Part shown: positions 1 through 4,788 of the stretch, one piece after another
How the letters are laid out: the number at the start of each line of letters is the position of its first letter
Numbering within the stretch: the stretch's first letter is position 1
NCBI GenBank assembly: GCA_937960755.1
Contig: CALGOL010000517.1
Coordinates: 1-6,144 of the forward strand
Length of the DNA stretch: 6,144 nucleotides
Direction of reading: 5' to 3'
Origin: an uncultured Azospirillum sp.
GTDB taxonomy: Bacteria > Pseudomonadota > Alphaproteobacteria > Azospirillales > Azospirillaceae
The notes under the pieces: model-generated
The model's database searches: none
What the model saw: the letters and a program-made list of their open reading frames with translations, nothing else
What the model was told of the DNA's origin: nothing
Position numbers and translations under genes: made by a program

Positions 1-1
1 G

Positions 2-547
2 TTGCGGCGCAATTCGCTGGACGGCGTGCGGGTGCTGGTGCAGGGCGTCGGCGCGGTCGGCCGGCAGCTATGCCGTCACTTGAAGGCGGACGGCGCACGG
101 TTGACGGTCAGCGACCTTCGGGTCGACGCGGCGAACGCGGCGGCGGCCGAATTTGACGCCGAAGCGATCGCGCCCGAAGGCGTGGCCGACGCCGACGTCG
201 ATGTTTTTGCGCCGTGCGCGCTGGGGGCGGTGCTCAACCGGGATACGATTCCCCGGTTGAAGGCGGCGGCGGTGGCGGGCTCCGCCAATAATCAGCTTGC
301 GGATGAGGGCTGCGGCGCGCTGCTGGCGGCGCGGGGCGTGCTTTACGCCCCCGATTACGTCATCAACGCCGGCGGGCTGATTAACGTGCATCACGAGATT
401 TCAGGAAACTATCGCCGGGGACGGGCTTTCGCCGACGTCGCGCGCATCGAAGCGACGCTGGAGGAGGTCTTCGCCCGCGCTGATCGCGACGGCGTTCCGC
501 CGCATTCGGCCGCCGACGCCATGGCGCGGGAGCGGCTGGCGGCTTAA
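2..547 (+). CDS. Leucine/phenylalanine/valine dehydrogenase, C-terminal part (5' end outside window)
   Basis: This is the NAD-binding half of a Glu/Leu/Phe/Val dehydrogenase, which oxidatively deaminates branched-chain or aromatic amino acids to 2-oxo acids in the cytoplasm. The visible 181 residues begin just before a Rossmann fold: VQGVGAVG at about residues 13-20 gives the G-x-G-x-x-G loop, and the acidic D38 in VSDLR is placed to hold the NAD ribose. GSANNQL (near 93-99) and YAPDYVINAGGLINV (near 115-129) are typical of leucine dehydrogenases. The N-terminal catalytic domain with the substrate lysines must lie upstream. The TTG at base 2 is only the first possible start inside the window and is almost certainly not the true one. 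The gene ends in TAA and converges on bfd. Family assignment is strong; the choice between Leu, Phe and Val as substrate cannot be made from this half. Confidence 0.9.
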   Translation: MRRNSLDGVRVLVQGVGAVGRQLCRHLKADGARLTVSDLRVDAANAAAAEFDAEAIAPEGVADADVDVFAPCALGAVLNRDTIPRLKAAAVAGSANNQLADEGCGALLAARGVLYAPDYVINAGGLINVHHEISGNYRRGRAFADVARIEATLEEVFARADRDGVPPHSAADAMARERLAA

Positions 548-564
548 ATCCGCTGAACCGGATT
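547..564. terminator. Small inverted repeat between convergent genes, possible shared terminator
   Basis: AATCCG (547-552) and CGGATT (559-564) form a perfect 6-bp stem around a 6-base loop. It fills the 19-base gap between the two stop codons (545-547 plus strand, 567-569 minus strand). The position suits a bidirectional terminator, but the stem is short and there is no real T-tract on either side, so termination is inferred mainly from position. Confidence 0.35.
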
Positions 565-566
565 CC

Positions 567-836
567 TTATTCCGCCGCCACGCCGTAGGCCGCTTCGCCG
601 TCCGCCGCGTCGTTGGCGGCGGAAGCCGCCAGTTCAGCTTCATAGTGGGCGACATTGGCGCAAGTCTGACAATCGCCGGCGCAAGAAGCCACCATGTCGC
701 GGATCATGCCGACGCATTTGCCGCATTGCAACGAAGCGCCGTGGTGCTTCAACACCGAAGCCGGGGAACGCGCGCCGGCTTCGACGGCGGCCATCACTTT
801 CTTCTCATTGAGAGCGGCGCAGATGCAAACGTACAT
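567..836 (-). CDS. bfd: Bacterioferritin-associated ferredoxin (Bfd-like [2Fe-2S] protein)
   Basis: Bfd is a small [2Fe-2S] protein that passes electrons to bacterioferritin so that stored ferric iron can be released as Fe2+. The 89-residue product starts MYVCICAALNE and carries C4, C6, C38 and C41 (C-x-C then QCGKC). This matches the position and spacing of the four cluster ligands in E. coli Bfd. I chose the ATG at 836 because AAAGGG lies 10 bases upstream; a TTG at 845 would add MRP but sits almost on top of that site. The protein is longer than the usual 60-70 residues. After the BFD domain it has C52, C56 and C59 in a C-x3-C-x2-C arrangement, then an Ala-rich acidic tail. No bacterioferritin gene is adjacent. 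The upstream promoter overlaps Fur-like boxes, so iron repression is expected. Confidence 0.92.
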   Translation of the reverse strand: MYVCICAALNEKKVMAAVEAGARSPASVLKHHGASLQCGKCVGMIRDMVASCAGDCQTCANVAHYEAELAASAANDAADGEAAYGVAAE

Positions 837-865
837 GGGGCGCAAACCCTTTCATCACGGCTAAG

Positions 866-904
866 CGATAATCATTCTCATACATGAGGTGAGAATGAGT
901 GTCA
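866..904 (-). promoter_or_regulatory. Two Fur-box-like operator sites over the bfd promoter
   Basis: On the minus strand, 880-866 reads TGAGAATGATTATCG, which differs from the 7-1-7 Fur box TGATAATNATTATCA at one base in each half. On the plus strand, 890-904 reads TGAGAATGAGTGTCA, a good left half with a weaker right half. Together they form a 9-bp inverted repeat (TCATTCTCA 872-880, TGAGAATGA 890-898) with a 9-base spacer. The first box covers the -10 and predicted start, and the second overlaps the -35, so occupancy would block polymerase. Fur repression of bfd is known in other bacteria. A different Fur-family regulator (Irr, Mur) could bind a related site in an alphaproteobacterium. Confidence 0.7.
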
Positions 905-905
905 A
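877..905 (-). promoter_or_regulatory. Sigma-70-type promoter of bfd
   Basis: On the minus strand a perfect -35 TTGACA (905-900) is followed by exactly 17 bases and a -10 TATGAG (882-877, four of six consensus bases). Transcription would start near base 870, leaving a leader of about 34 bases before the ATG at 836. Element quality and spacing make this the best-supported housekeeping-type promoter in the window. Confidence 0.7.
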
Positions 906-956
906 TCGATTCAATAGGGCCGGCCTATGACTGCGTTATCGCGCCGCACTATTGAT

Positions 957-973
957 TTTCGCTAATTGCGAAA
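957..973. promoter_or_regulatory. 17-bp palindrome of unknown role
   Basis: TTTCGC (957-962) and GCGAAA (968-973) are perfect 6-bp inverted arms around TAATT. The size and symmetry suit a dimeric regulator operator in this intergenic stretch. It does not match the Fur or FNR consensus and no attached promoter was identified. Confidence 0.3.
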
Positions 974-1104
974 CTGAAATAAAAATTACCTACAAGTGAG
1001 CTAGGAAAGGCTTGCGTCGTGAACAACGGTTATTTCTTCAAATCCCCCAGACTTCGCAGTTGCAAAAATATCACGCCATTTTTTGATGTCGCGGCCCTCT
1101 CCTT

Positions 1105-1146
1105 TTGACCTATGTCAACGGAGATCGACTTCCTATATGACATTAT
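1105..1146 (+). promoter_or_regulatory. FNR/CRP-family activator site with class II promoter spacing
   Basis: TTGACCTATGTCAA (1105-1118) is a perfect 5-bp inverted repeat around 4 bases and fits the FNR/FixK/Dnr-type pattern TTGA-N6-TCAA. A -10-like CATTAT (1141-1146, four of six consensus bases) is centred exactly 32 bases downstream of the site centre. With a start near 1153 the site would be centred at -41.5, the standard class II position where the activator replaces a -35. No good -35 hexamer is present, as expected for an activator-dependent promoter. The gene driven is the 44-codon frame at 1258. The exact family member cannot be told from the site. Confidence 0.65.
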
Positions 1147-1173
1147 ACGTACAGGGAGGGCAAACAACATAAT

Positions 1174-1225
1174 CAGAGCCCTAATTAACCAAGCTTCAAT
1201 TGGTCGGATACAAGTATAGGCTCTG
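1174..1225 (+). other. Nested hairpin in the leader of the 44-codon gene
   Basis: CAGAGCC (1174-1180) pairs with GGCTCTG (1219-1225). Inside it ACCAA (1188-1192) pairs with TTGGT (1200-1204) around a 7-base loop. The structure lies wholly in the predicted 105-base leader between the FNR-type promoter and the AGGAGG ribosome site, and ends 21 bases before that site. It may affect mRNA stability or translation. No known riboswitch class is recognised. Confidence 0.35.
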
Positions 1226-1257
1226 TTCACGGAATTTACGCAGCACAGGAGGTTGCG

Positions 1258-1392
1258 ATGTCCGACGAACTGAAGAGCTTCAAGAAAGATTGGGACCGTT
1301 GGTCCACGGGCGAACGTCTTTTCGCCGCCTTCTTCATCGCCGCCTCGACGGCCGCACTGCTCGGCGGCGCTGTGACCGGCATGAGCTTCTAA
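1258..1392 (+). CDS. Small single-span membrane protein, 44 residues, unrecognised
   Basis: The product begins MSDELKSFKKDWDRWSTGER and continues into a hydrophobic, Ala/Gly-rich stretch at about residues 21-40 ending in GMSF, then TAA. A charged, Trp-containing N-terminal segment of about 20 residues followed by one membrane span suggests a small inner-membrane protein, perhaps an accessory to a larger complex. A strong AGGAGG at 1247-1252 lies 5 bases before the ATG, the best ribosome site in the window. An FNR-type promoter with correct spacing lies upstream, so low-oxygen or nitrogen-oxide induction is inferred. It precedes rph by 104 bases on the same strand. I do not recognise the family: it does not resemble CcoQ, CydX, KdpF or light-harvesting alpha/beta peptides as I know them. 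Confidence 0.72.
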   Translation: MSDELKSFKKDWDRWSTGERLFAAFFIAASTAALLGGAVTGMSF

Positions 1393-1496
1393 TTCCGCTA
1401 ACACCGCATCCAGCGCTTTGACGCCTTGTGGGCCGTGGGCGGCGCCGCTATCGTGGCGGCCCTTAACGACCCTGACCTTGACAAGGCGACCGCCCG

Positions 1497-2209
<713 letters not shown>

Positions 2210-2213
<4 letters not shown>

Positions 2214-2809
2214 CCGGACGGACGTTCGACGGCGACACGCTGGTCATCGCCACCCACAACAAGGGCAAGCTGAAGGAAATCGCCGAGCTTTTGGCGCCTT
2301 TCGCGCAAAACTTCCGCTCGGCCGGCGAATTGGGCCTGCCGGAGCCGGAAGAGACCGGCGACAGCTTCAAGGCCAACGCCGAGTTGAAGGCGCTGGCGGC
2401 GGCGCAAGCGTCGGGGCATGTCGCCTTGGCGGACGACAGCGGGCTCGCCGTCGTCGGGCTTGACGGCGCGCCGGGCATTTATTCGGCGCGTTGGGCGGGG
2501 CCGGATAAAGACTTCGCGGTGGCGATGGCGCGGGTGAACGAGGAGTTGGCGGACAATCCCGACCGCCGGGCTTATTTCGTCTGCGCTTTGTCGCTGGCGT
2601 GGCCCGACGGCCATGTCGAGACGGTGGAAGGCCGGGTGGACGGAAACCTTGTTTGGCCGCCGCGCGGCGACAAGGGCTTCGGCTATGATCCGATCTTCGT
2701 TCCGGTCGGCCATGAAACCACCTTCGCCGAGATGCCCCCGGCGGCCAAGCACGCCATGAGCCACCGCGCCGACGCCTTCCGCCAATTGACCGCGCGGTGT
2801 TTTAAGTAA
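2210..2809 (+). CDS. rdgB: dITP/XTP pyrophosphatase (RdgB/HAM1 family)
   Basis: The enzyme hydrolyses non-canonical purine nucleotides such as dITP, ITP and XTP to monophosphates and pyrophosphate, keeping deaminated purines out of DNA and RNA. Its 199 residues are standard length. Family motifs appear in order: ATHNKGKLKEI (14-24) binds the triphosphate, ETGDSFKANAELKA (48-61) carries metal-site acids, LADDSGLAV (73-81) contains the catalytic Asp region, GDKGFGYDPIF (153-163) contacts the base, and SHRADAF (184-190) closes the nucleotide pocket. The ATG lies inside the rph stop (ATGA overlap) after GGCGGTGAGC, so translation is probably coupled. The TAA stop is followed one base later by a palindromic repeat leading into hemW. 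Pairing of rph with rdgB is common in alphaproteobacteria. Confidence 0.97.
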
Positions 2810-2810
2810 G

Positions 2811-2846
2811 CCCTCTCCCCCCTGGGGAGAGGGTTGGGTGAGGGGG
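2811..2846 (+). repeat. Palindromic intergenic repeat, copy A
   Basis: CCCTCTCCCC (2811-2820) and GGGGAGAGGG (2824-2833) form a perfect 10-bp stem with a 3-base loop, followed by TTGGGTGAGGGGG. Copy B at 2891-2940 is the same sequence in reverse orientation, with 16 bases in place of the TT between the stem and GGGTGAGGGGG. Sequences of this kind are familiar as dispersed palindromic repeats in many GC-rich proteobacterial genomes; copy number here cannot be known. There is no T-tract after the stem. It contains one possible hemW start (TTG 2834), and its GAGGGGG end could serve as a ribosome site for the TTG at 2852. Confidence 0.8.
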
Positions 2847-2851
2847 AAAAC

Positions 2852-4102
2852 TTGGCTATCGACGATTTTTCCGATCTTGCGACCGTAACGCCCCCTCACC
2901 CGGAGGCTGCGCCTCCTCCCTCTCCCCAGGGGGGAGAGGGGGAAAAACTGGCGCTTTACGTCCATTGGCCGTTTTGCCTGTCGAAATGCCCTTATTGCGA
3001 CTTTAACAGCCATGTTTCGGCGTCGGTGGATCACCCGCGCTGGCGGGCCGCGCTGACGGCGGAGTTGCGCCATTACGGCGCTTTGACCGCCGGGCGTCGG
3101 GTGGAATCGGTGTTTTTTGGCGGCGGCACGCCGTCGCTGATGGAGCCCGCCACCGTCGCCGCCGTGCTGGAGACCGCCGCCCAGTTGTGGGACTTCGCCC
3201 CCGACGTGGAAATCACGCTCGAGGCCAACCCGACCTCGGTTGAGGCGGGGCGGTTTCAAGGTTTCCGCGCCGCCGGGGTCAACCGGGTGTCGCTGGGGAT
3301 TCAGGCGCTCAACCCCGCCGATCTGGCGTTTTTAGGCCGCAAGCATTCCGCCGACGAAGCGCTGGCGGCGCTGGATTTGGCGCGGCGCACCTTCCCGCGC
3401 TACTCCTTCGATCTTATCGCCGCGCGGCCGAACCAGACGGTGGCGGCGTGGCGGGAGGAACTGGCCCGCGCGCTCGATCTGGCGGGCGACCATTTGTCGC
3501 TTTACCAGTTAACCATCGAAGAGGGCACGGCGTTTCACCCGATGCATGCGCGCGGCGACTTCGCCATTCCCGATGAAGACCTCGCCGCCGATTTGTACGA
3601 AGCGACGCAAGAACTCACGTCCGCCGCCGGCCTGCCGGCCTACGAAGTGTCAAACCACGCTCGGCCGGGGGGCGCCCGGCCAGGGGGTGAAAGCCGGCAT
3701 AATCTGGCCTATTGGCGCTATGGCGATTACGTCGGCGTCGGCCCTGGCGCCCACGGCCGACTGACCCTCGACGGCGTCAAATGGGCCACCAAAGGACGCC
3801 GCGCGCCGGAATCCTGGCTGCAAGCGGTGGCGCGCGACGGCCATGGCGGCCACGCGCCGGAGGAAGTCGACGCCGACGGCCGCTTCCTGGAATGCTTGAT
3901 GATGGGCTTGCGGCTAACCGAAGGCGTGCCGCTGGCGCGGCTCGCCGCCGAGTCCAACCGGCCGATTGGGGAACTTTTCCCCGCCGCCACGCTGAATAAA
4001 TTGATTAGTGGCGGTTTTATCGCCTTTGACGAGACCAGAATCGCCGCTACGCCCGCGGGGCGGCAGCGGTTGGGCGCGCTTTTGGCCGCGCTTGCGGCAT
4101 AG
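2852..4102 (+). CDS. hemW: Radical SAM heme chaperone HemW (coproporphyrinogen oxidase-like)
   Basis: HemW is a radical-SAM-family protein that binds heme and a [4Fe-4S] cluster and delivers heme to membrane respiratory proteins; it is often mislabelled oxygen-independent coproporphyrinogen III oxidase. YVHWPFCLSKCPYCDFNSH (about 36-54) gives C42, C46 and C49 (C-x3-C-x2-C). The next position is F rather than the extra Cys of true HemN, which favours HemW. GGGTPS (90-95) binds SAM, and HNLAYW (283-288) is the family motif. The start is uncertain. No ATG or GTG is in frame near the 5' end, so the choices are TTG 2852 (AGGGGG 5 bases upstream, preferred, 416 residues), TTG 2834 (422 residues) or a non-standard CTG 2948 right before ALYVHWP. 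About 30 N-terminal residues come partly from palindromic repeat copy B. Residues 270-279 contain a duplicated ARPGG. Third gene of the rph-rdgB-hemW operon. Confidence 0.95.
   Translation: MAIDDFSDLATVTPPHPEAAPPPSPQGGEGEKLALYVHWPFCLSKCPYCDFNSHVSASVDHPRWRAALTAELRHYGALTAGRRVESVFFGGGTPSLMEPATVAAVLETAAQLWDFAPDVEITLEANPTSVEAGRFQGFRAAGVNRVSLGIQALNPADLAFLGRKHSADEALAALDLARRTFPRYSFDLIAARPNQTVAAWREELARALDLAGDHLSLYQLTIEEGTAFHPMHARGDFAIPDEDLAADLYEATQELTSAAGLPAYEVSNHARPGGARPGGESRHNLAYWRYGDYVGVGPGAHGRLTLDGVKWATKGRRAPESWLQAVARDGHGGHAPEEVDADGRFLECLMMGLRLTEGVPLARLAAESNRPIGELFPAATLNKLISGGFIAFDETRIAATPAGRQRLGALLAALAA
2891..2940 (-). repeat. Palindromic repeat, copy B, read in frame inside hemW
   Basis: This is the inverted counterpart of copy A. 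CCCTCTCCCC (2918-2927) and GGGGAGAGGG (2931-2940) form a perfect 10-bp stem. A second hairpin, GGAGGC (2902-2907) with GCCTCC (2911-2916), replaces the TT of copy A, and the CCCCCTCACCC end (2891-2901) matches the reverse complement of the tail of copy A. The two copies are separated by 44 bases and could pair with each other over more than 30 bp in mRNA. In the hemW frame the element encodes a PPHPEAAPPPSPQGGEG-type peptide just before the conserved HemW core. Confidence 0.8.
3659..3688 (+). repeat. 15-bp tandem duplication in hemW (ARPGG-ARPGG)
   Basis: Two 15-base units (3659-3673 and 3674-3688) match at 12 positions, and all three differences are at third codon positions, so both encode ARPGG. 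They lie just before the conserved SRHNLAYW motif, where HemW proteins usually have a single short link. The segment also contains GGCCGGG (3663-3669) and CCCGGCC (3675-3681), a strong GC hairpin. Confidence 0.6.
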
Positions 4103-4104
4103 CA

Positions 4105-4138
4105 GGCGTTCAACGGACCATTCGGCTATCGGAACGCC
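4105..4138 (+). terminator. Hairpin after hemW, possible operon end
   Basis: GGCGTTC (4105-4111) and GAACGCC (4132-4138) are a perfect 7-bp inverted repeat with a 20-base loop, beginning 2 bases after the hemW stop. The position suits transcript-end protection or termination of the rph-rdgB-hemW operon. No T-run follows, so it is not a standard intrinsic terminator. TATACT at 4150-4155 just downstream resembles a -10 box, but no convincing -35 accompanies it. Confidence 0.3.
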
Positions 4139-4193
4139 AGGGTGTGCAATATACTGTCCCAAGCTGAGATATTTCACATAACGTCGAAGGGAA

Positions 4194-4208
4194 CGGGGCG
4201 CCGCCCCG
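4194..4208 (+). other. GC-rich hairpin in the leader of the cNMP-binding gene
   Basis: CGGGGC (4194-4199) and GCCCCG (4203-4208) form a 6-bp stem with a GCC loop. It lies between AAGGG (4187-4191) and the ATG at 4219. Without folding, AAGGG is too far (27 bases) to act as a ribosome site; with the hairpin looped out the effective distance is about 12 bases. Confidence 0.35.
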
Positions 4209-4218
4209 CGATAAGCAA

Positions 4219-4656
4219 ATGGTCGGCGTGAAAAGCCGCAGCATCTACCACCCCGGTCAAACGATTTTCCGCGAAGGCGAGCGCGGGGCGTCGATCTTTA
4301 TTATCGAGCGGGGCAAGGTGGAAATCTGGCGCGGCACGCAGGAAACCCGCGTCGTGCTGGGCGTCATTCCACCGGGCGGGGTTTTCGGCGAAATGGCGAT
4401 ATTCGACGACGGCCCGCGGTTGGCCCACGCCACCGCGGTGGAGGAGACGGTGTTGATCCGCATCCCATCCGACCGCATCCGCGCCGCGCTCGACAAGGCC
4501 GACCCGATCTTGACCCGGCTGATACACGTCATGCTGGATTCGACGCGGCGCATGGCCAAGCAACTGGAAGATTTGTGCAAAAATCCAGCCCTGTCGCCCG
4601 CTGAAGCCATCCACGCCGTCGGCATTTCCGTGAAGCGCGAAGAATCCCAGCAATAG
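4219..4656 (+). CDS. Stand-alone cyclic nucleotide-binding domain protein (Crp/CAP sensor fold)
   Basis: The 145-residue protein is essentially one cNMP-binding beta-barrel with a C-terminal helix and a short tail. IYHPGQTIFREGERGASIFIIERGKVEIW (about 9-37) is the typical opening, and the phosphate-binding cassette runs from GEMAIF (57-62) to GPRLAHATA (65-73). Its G57, E58 and R67 align with the conserved Gly, Glu and phosphate-binding Arg of PKA and Crp-type domains, so real cAMP or cGMP binding is plausible. There is no helix-turn-helix DNA-binding domain and no enzymatic or channel domain, so it probably acts by protein contact. It lacks a good Shine-Dalgarno next to the ATG; a hairpin lies in between. 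It precedes a secreted protein and a CHASE2 protein on the same strand, which hints at a shared signalling role. Confidence 0.88.
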   Translation: MVGVKSRSIYHPGQTIFREGERGASIFIIERGKVEIWRGTQETRVVLGVIPPGGVFGEMAIFDDGPRLAHATAVEETVLIRIPSDRIRAALDKADPILTRLIHVMLDSTRRMAKQLEDLCKNPALSPAEAIHAVGISVKREESQQ

Positions 4657-4659
4657 TCC

Positions 4660-4696
4660 CGCCAGCGCGCGGCGTTCCGGCGCTTTAGCGCTGGCG
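4660..4696. terminator. 9-bp inverted repeat after the cNMP-binding gene, terminator-like
   Basis: CGCCAGCGC (4660-4668) and GCGCTGGCG (4688-4696) are perfect inverted arms with a 19-base loop, starting 4 bases after the stop codon. The long GC stem at a gene end suggests a transcript terminator or 3' end stabiliser. No T-tract follows, so it would not be a standard intrinsic terminator. Confidence 0.4.
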
Positions 4697-4702
4697 TCAG
4701 CC

Positions 4703-4735
4703 TTATCATTGATTGATAATAGTCGCTACGACTAT
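4703..4735. promoter_or_regulatory. Two adjacent palindromes upstream of the secreted-protein gene
   Basis: TTATCA (4703-4708) with TGATAA (4714-4719), and ATAGTCG (4719-4725) with CGACTAT (4729-4735), are perfect inverted repeats sharing base 4719. They sit 54-86 bases before the ATG at 4789, in the likely promoter zone of the secreted-protein/CHASE2 pair, and are AT-richer than their surroundings. They may be operator sites. Neither fits FNR or Fur well, and no clear -35/-10 pair was identified. Confidence 0.4.
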
Positions 4736-4788
4736 GCGCGGAGCAGTCTCAAAACTGTCATTTTTTCTTTAATGCAAGGGCGTGACTG

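Larger units (their letters stand above)
848..1257. other. Intergenic region of about 410 bases, AT-richer than its surroundings
   Basis: No coding sequence on either strand looks real here: open frames have no recognisable motif and mirror neighbouring genes. The region holds the bfd promoter with its operators on the left (866-905), a GGCCGGCC-centred partial palindrome with ATAGG/CCTAT arms (914-928), the palindrome at 957-973, and the FNR-like promoter with its structured leader on the right (1105-1257). The stretch 974-1104 shows nothing I can name. Confidence 0.6.

Noticed and set aside
1030..1404. 124-codon minus-strand frame covering the FNR-type promoter and the 44-codon gene
   Set aside because: It has no motif, covers a regulatory region and conflicts with the better-supported plus-strand gene with AGGAGG and the FNR-like site.
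1430..1462. GGGCCG/CGGCCC inverted repeat between the 44-codon gene and rph, as a terminator
   Set aside because: Its arms are short and GC-only in GC-rich DNA, with no T-tract; readthrough into rph seems equally likely.
2811..2833. Perfect 10-bp hairpin after rdgB as an intrinsic terminator
   Set aside because: There is no T-tract, the hairpin recurs inverted 80 bases later inside hemW, and it lies within the operon; a dispersed repeat explains it better.
4174..4653. 159-codon minus-strand frame opposite the cNMP-binding gene
   Set aside because: It is a mirror frame of a clear cNMP-binding domain gene and shows no recognisable family.
4709..4737. TTGATT with CTATGC as a promoter for the secreted-protein gene
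   Set aside because: The -10 match is poor and the hexamers fall within the palindromes, so the pairing is not convincing.
4743..4770. Small hairpin followed by TTTTTTCTTT upstream of the secreted-protein gene, as a terminator
   Set aside because: The stem is only 4-5 bp and AT-rich, and it sits just before the ribosome site of the next gene.
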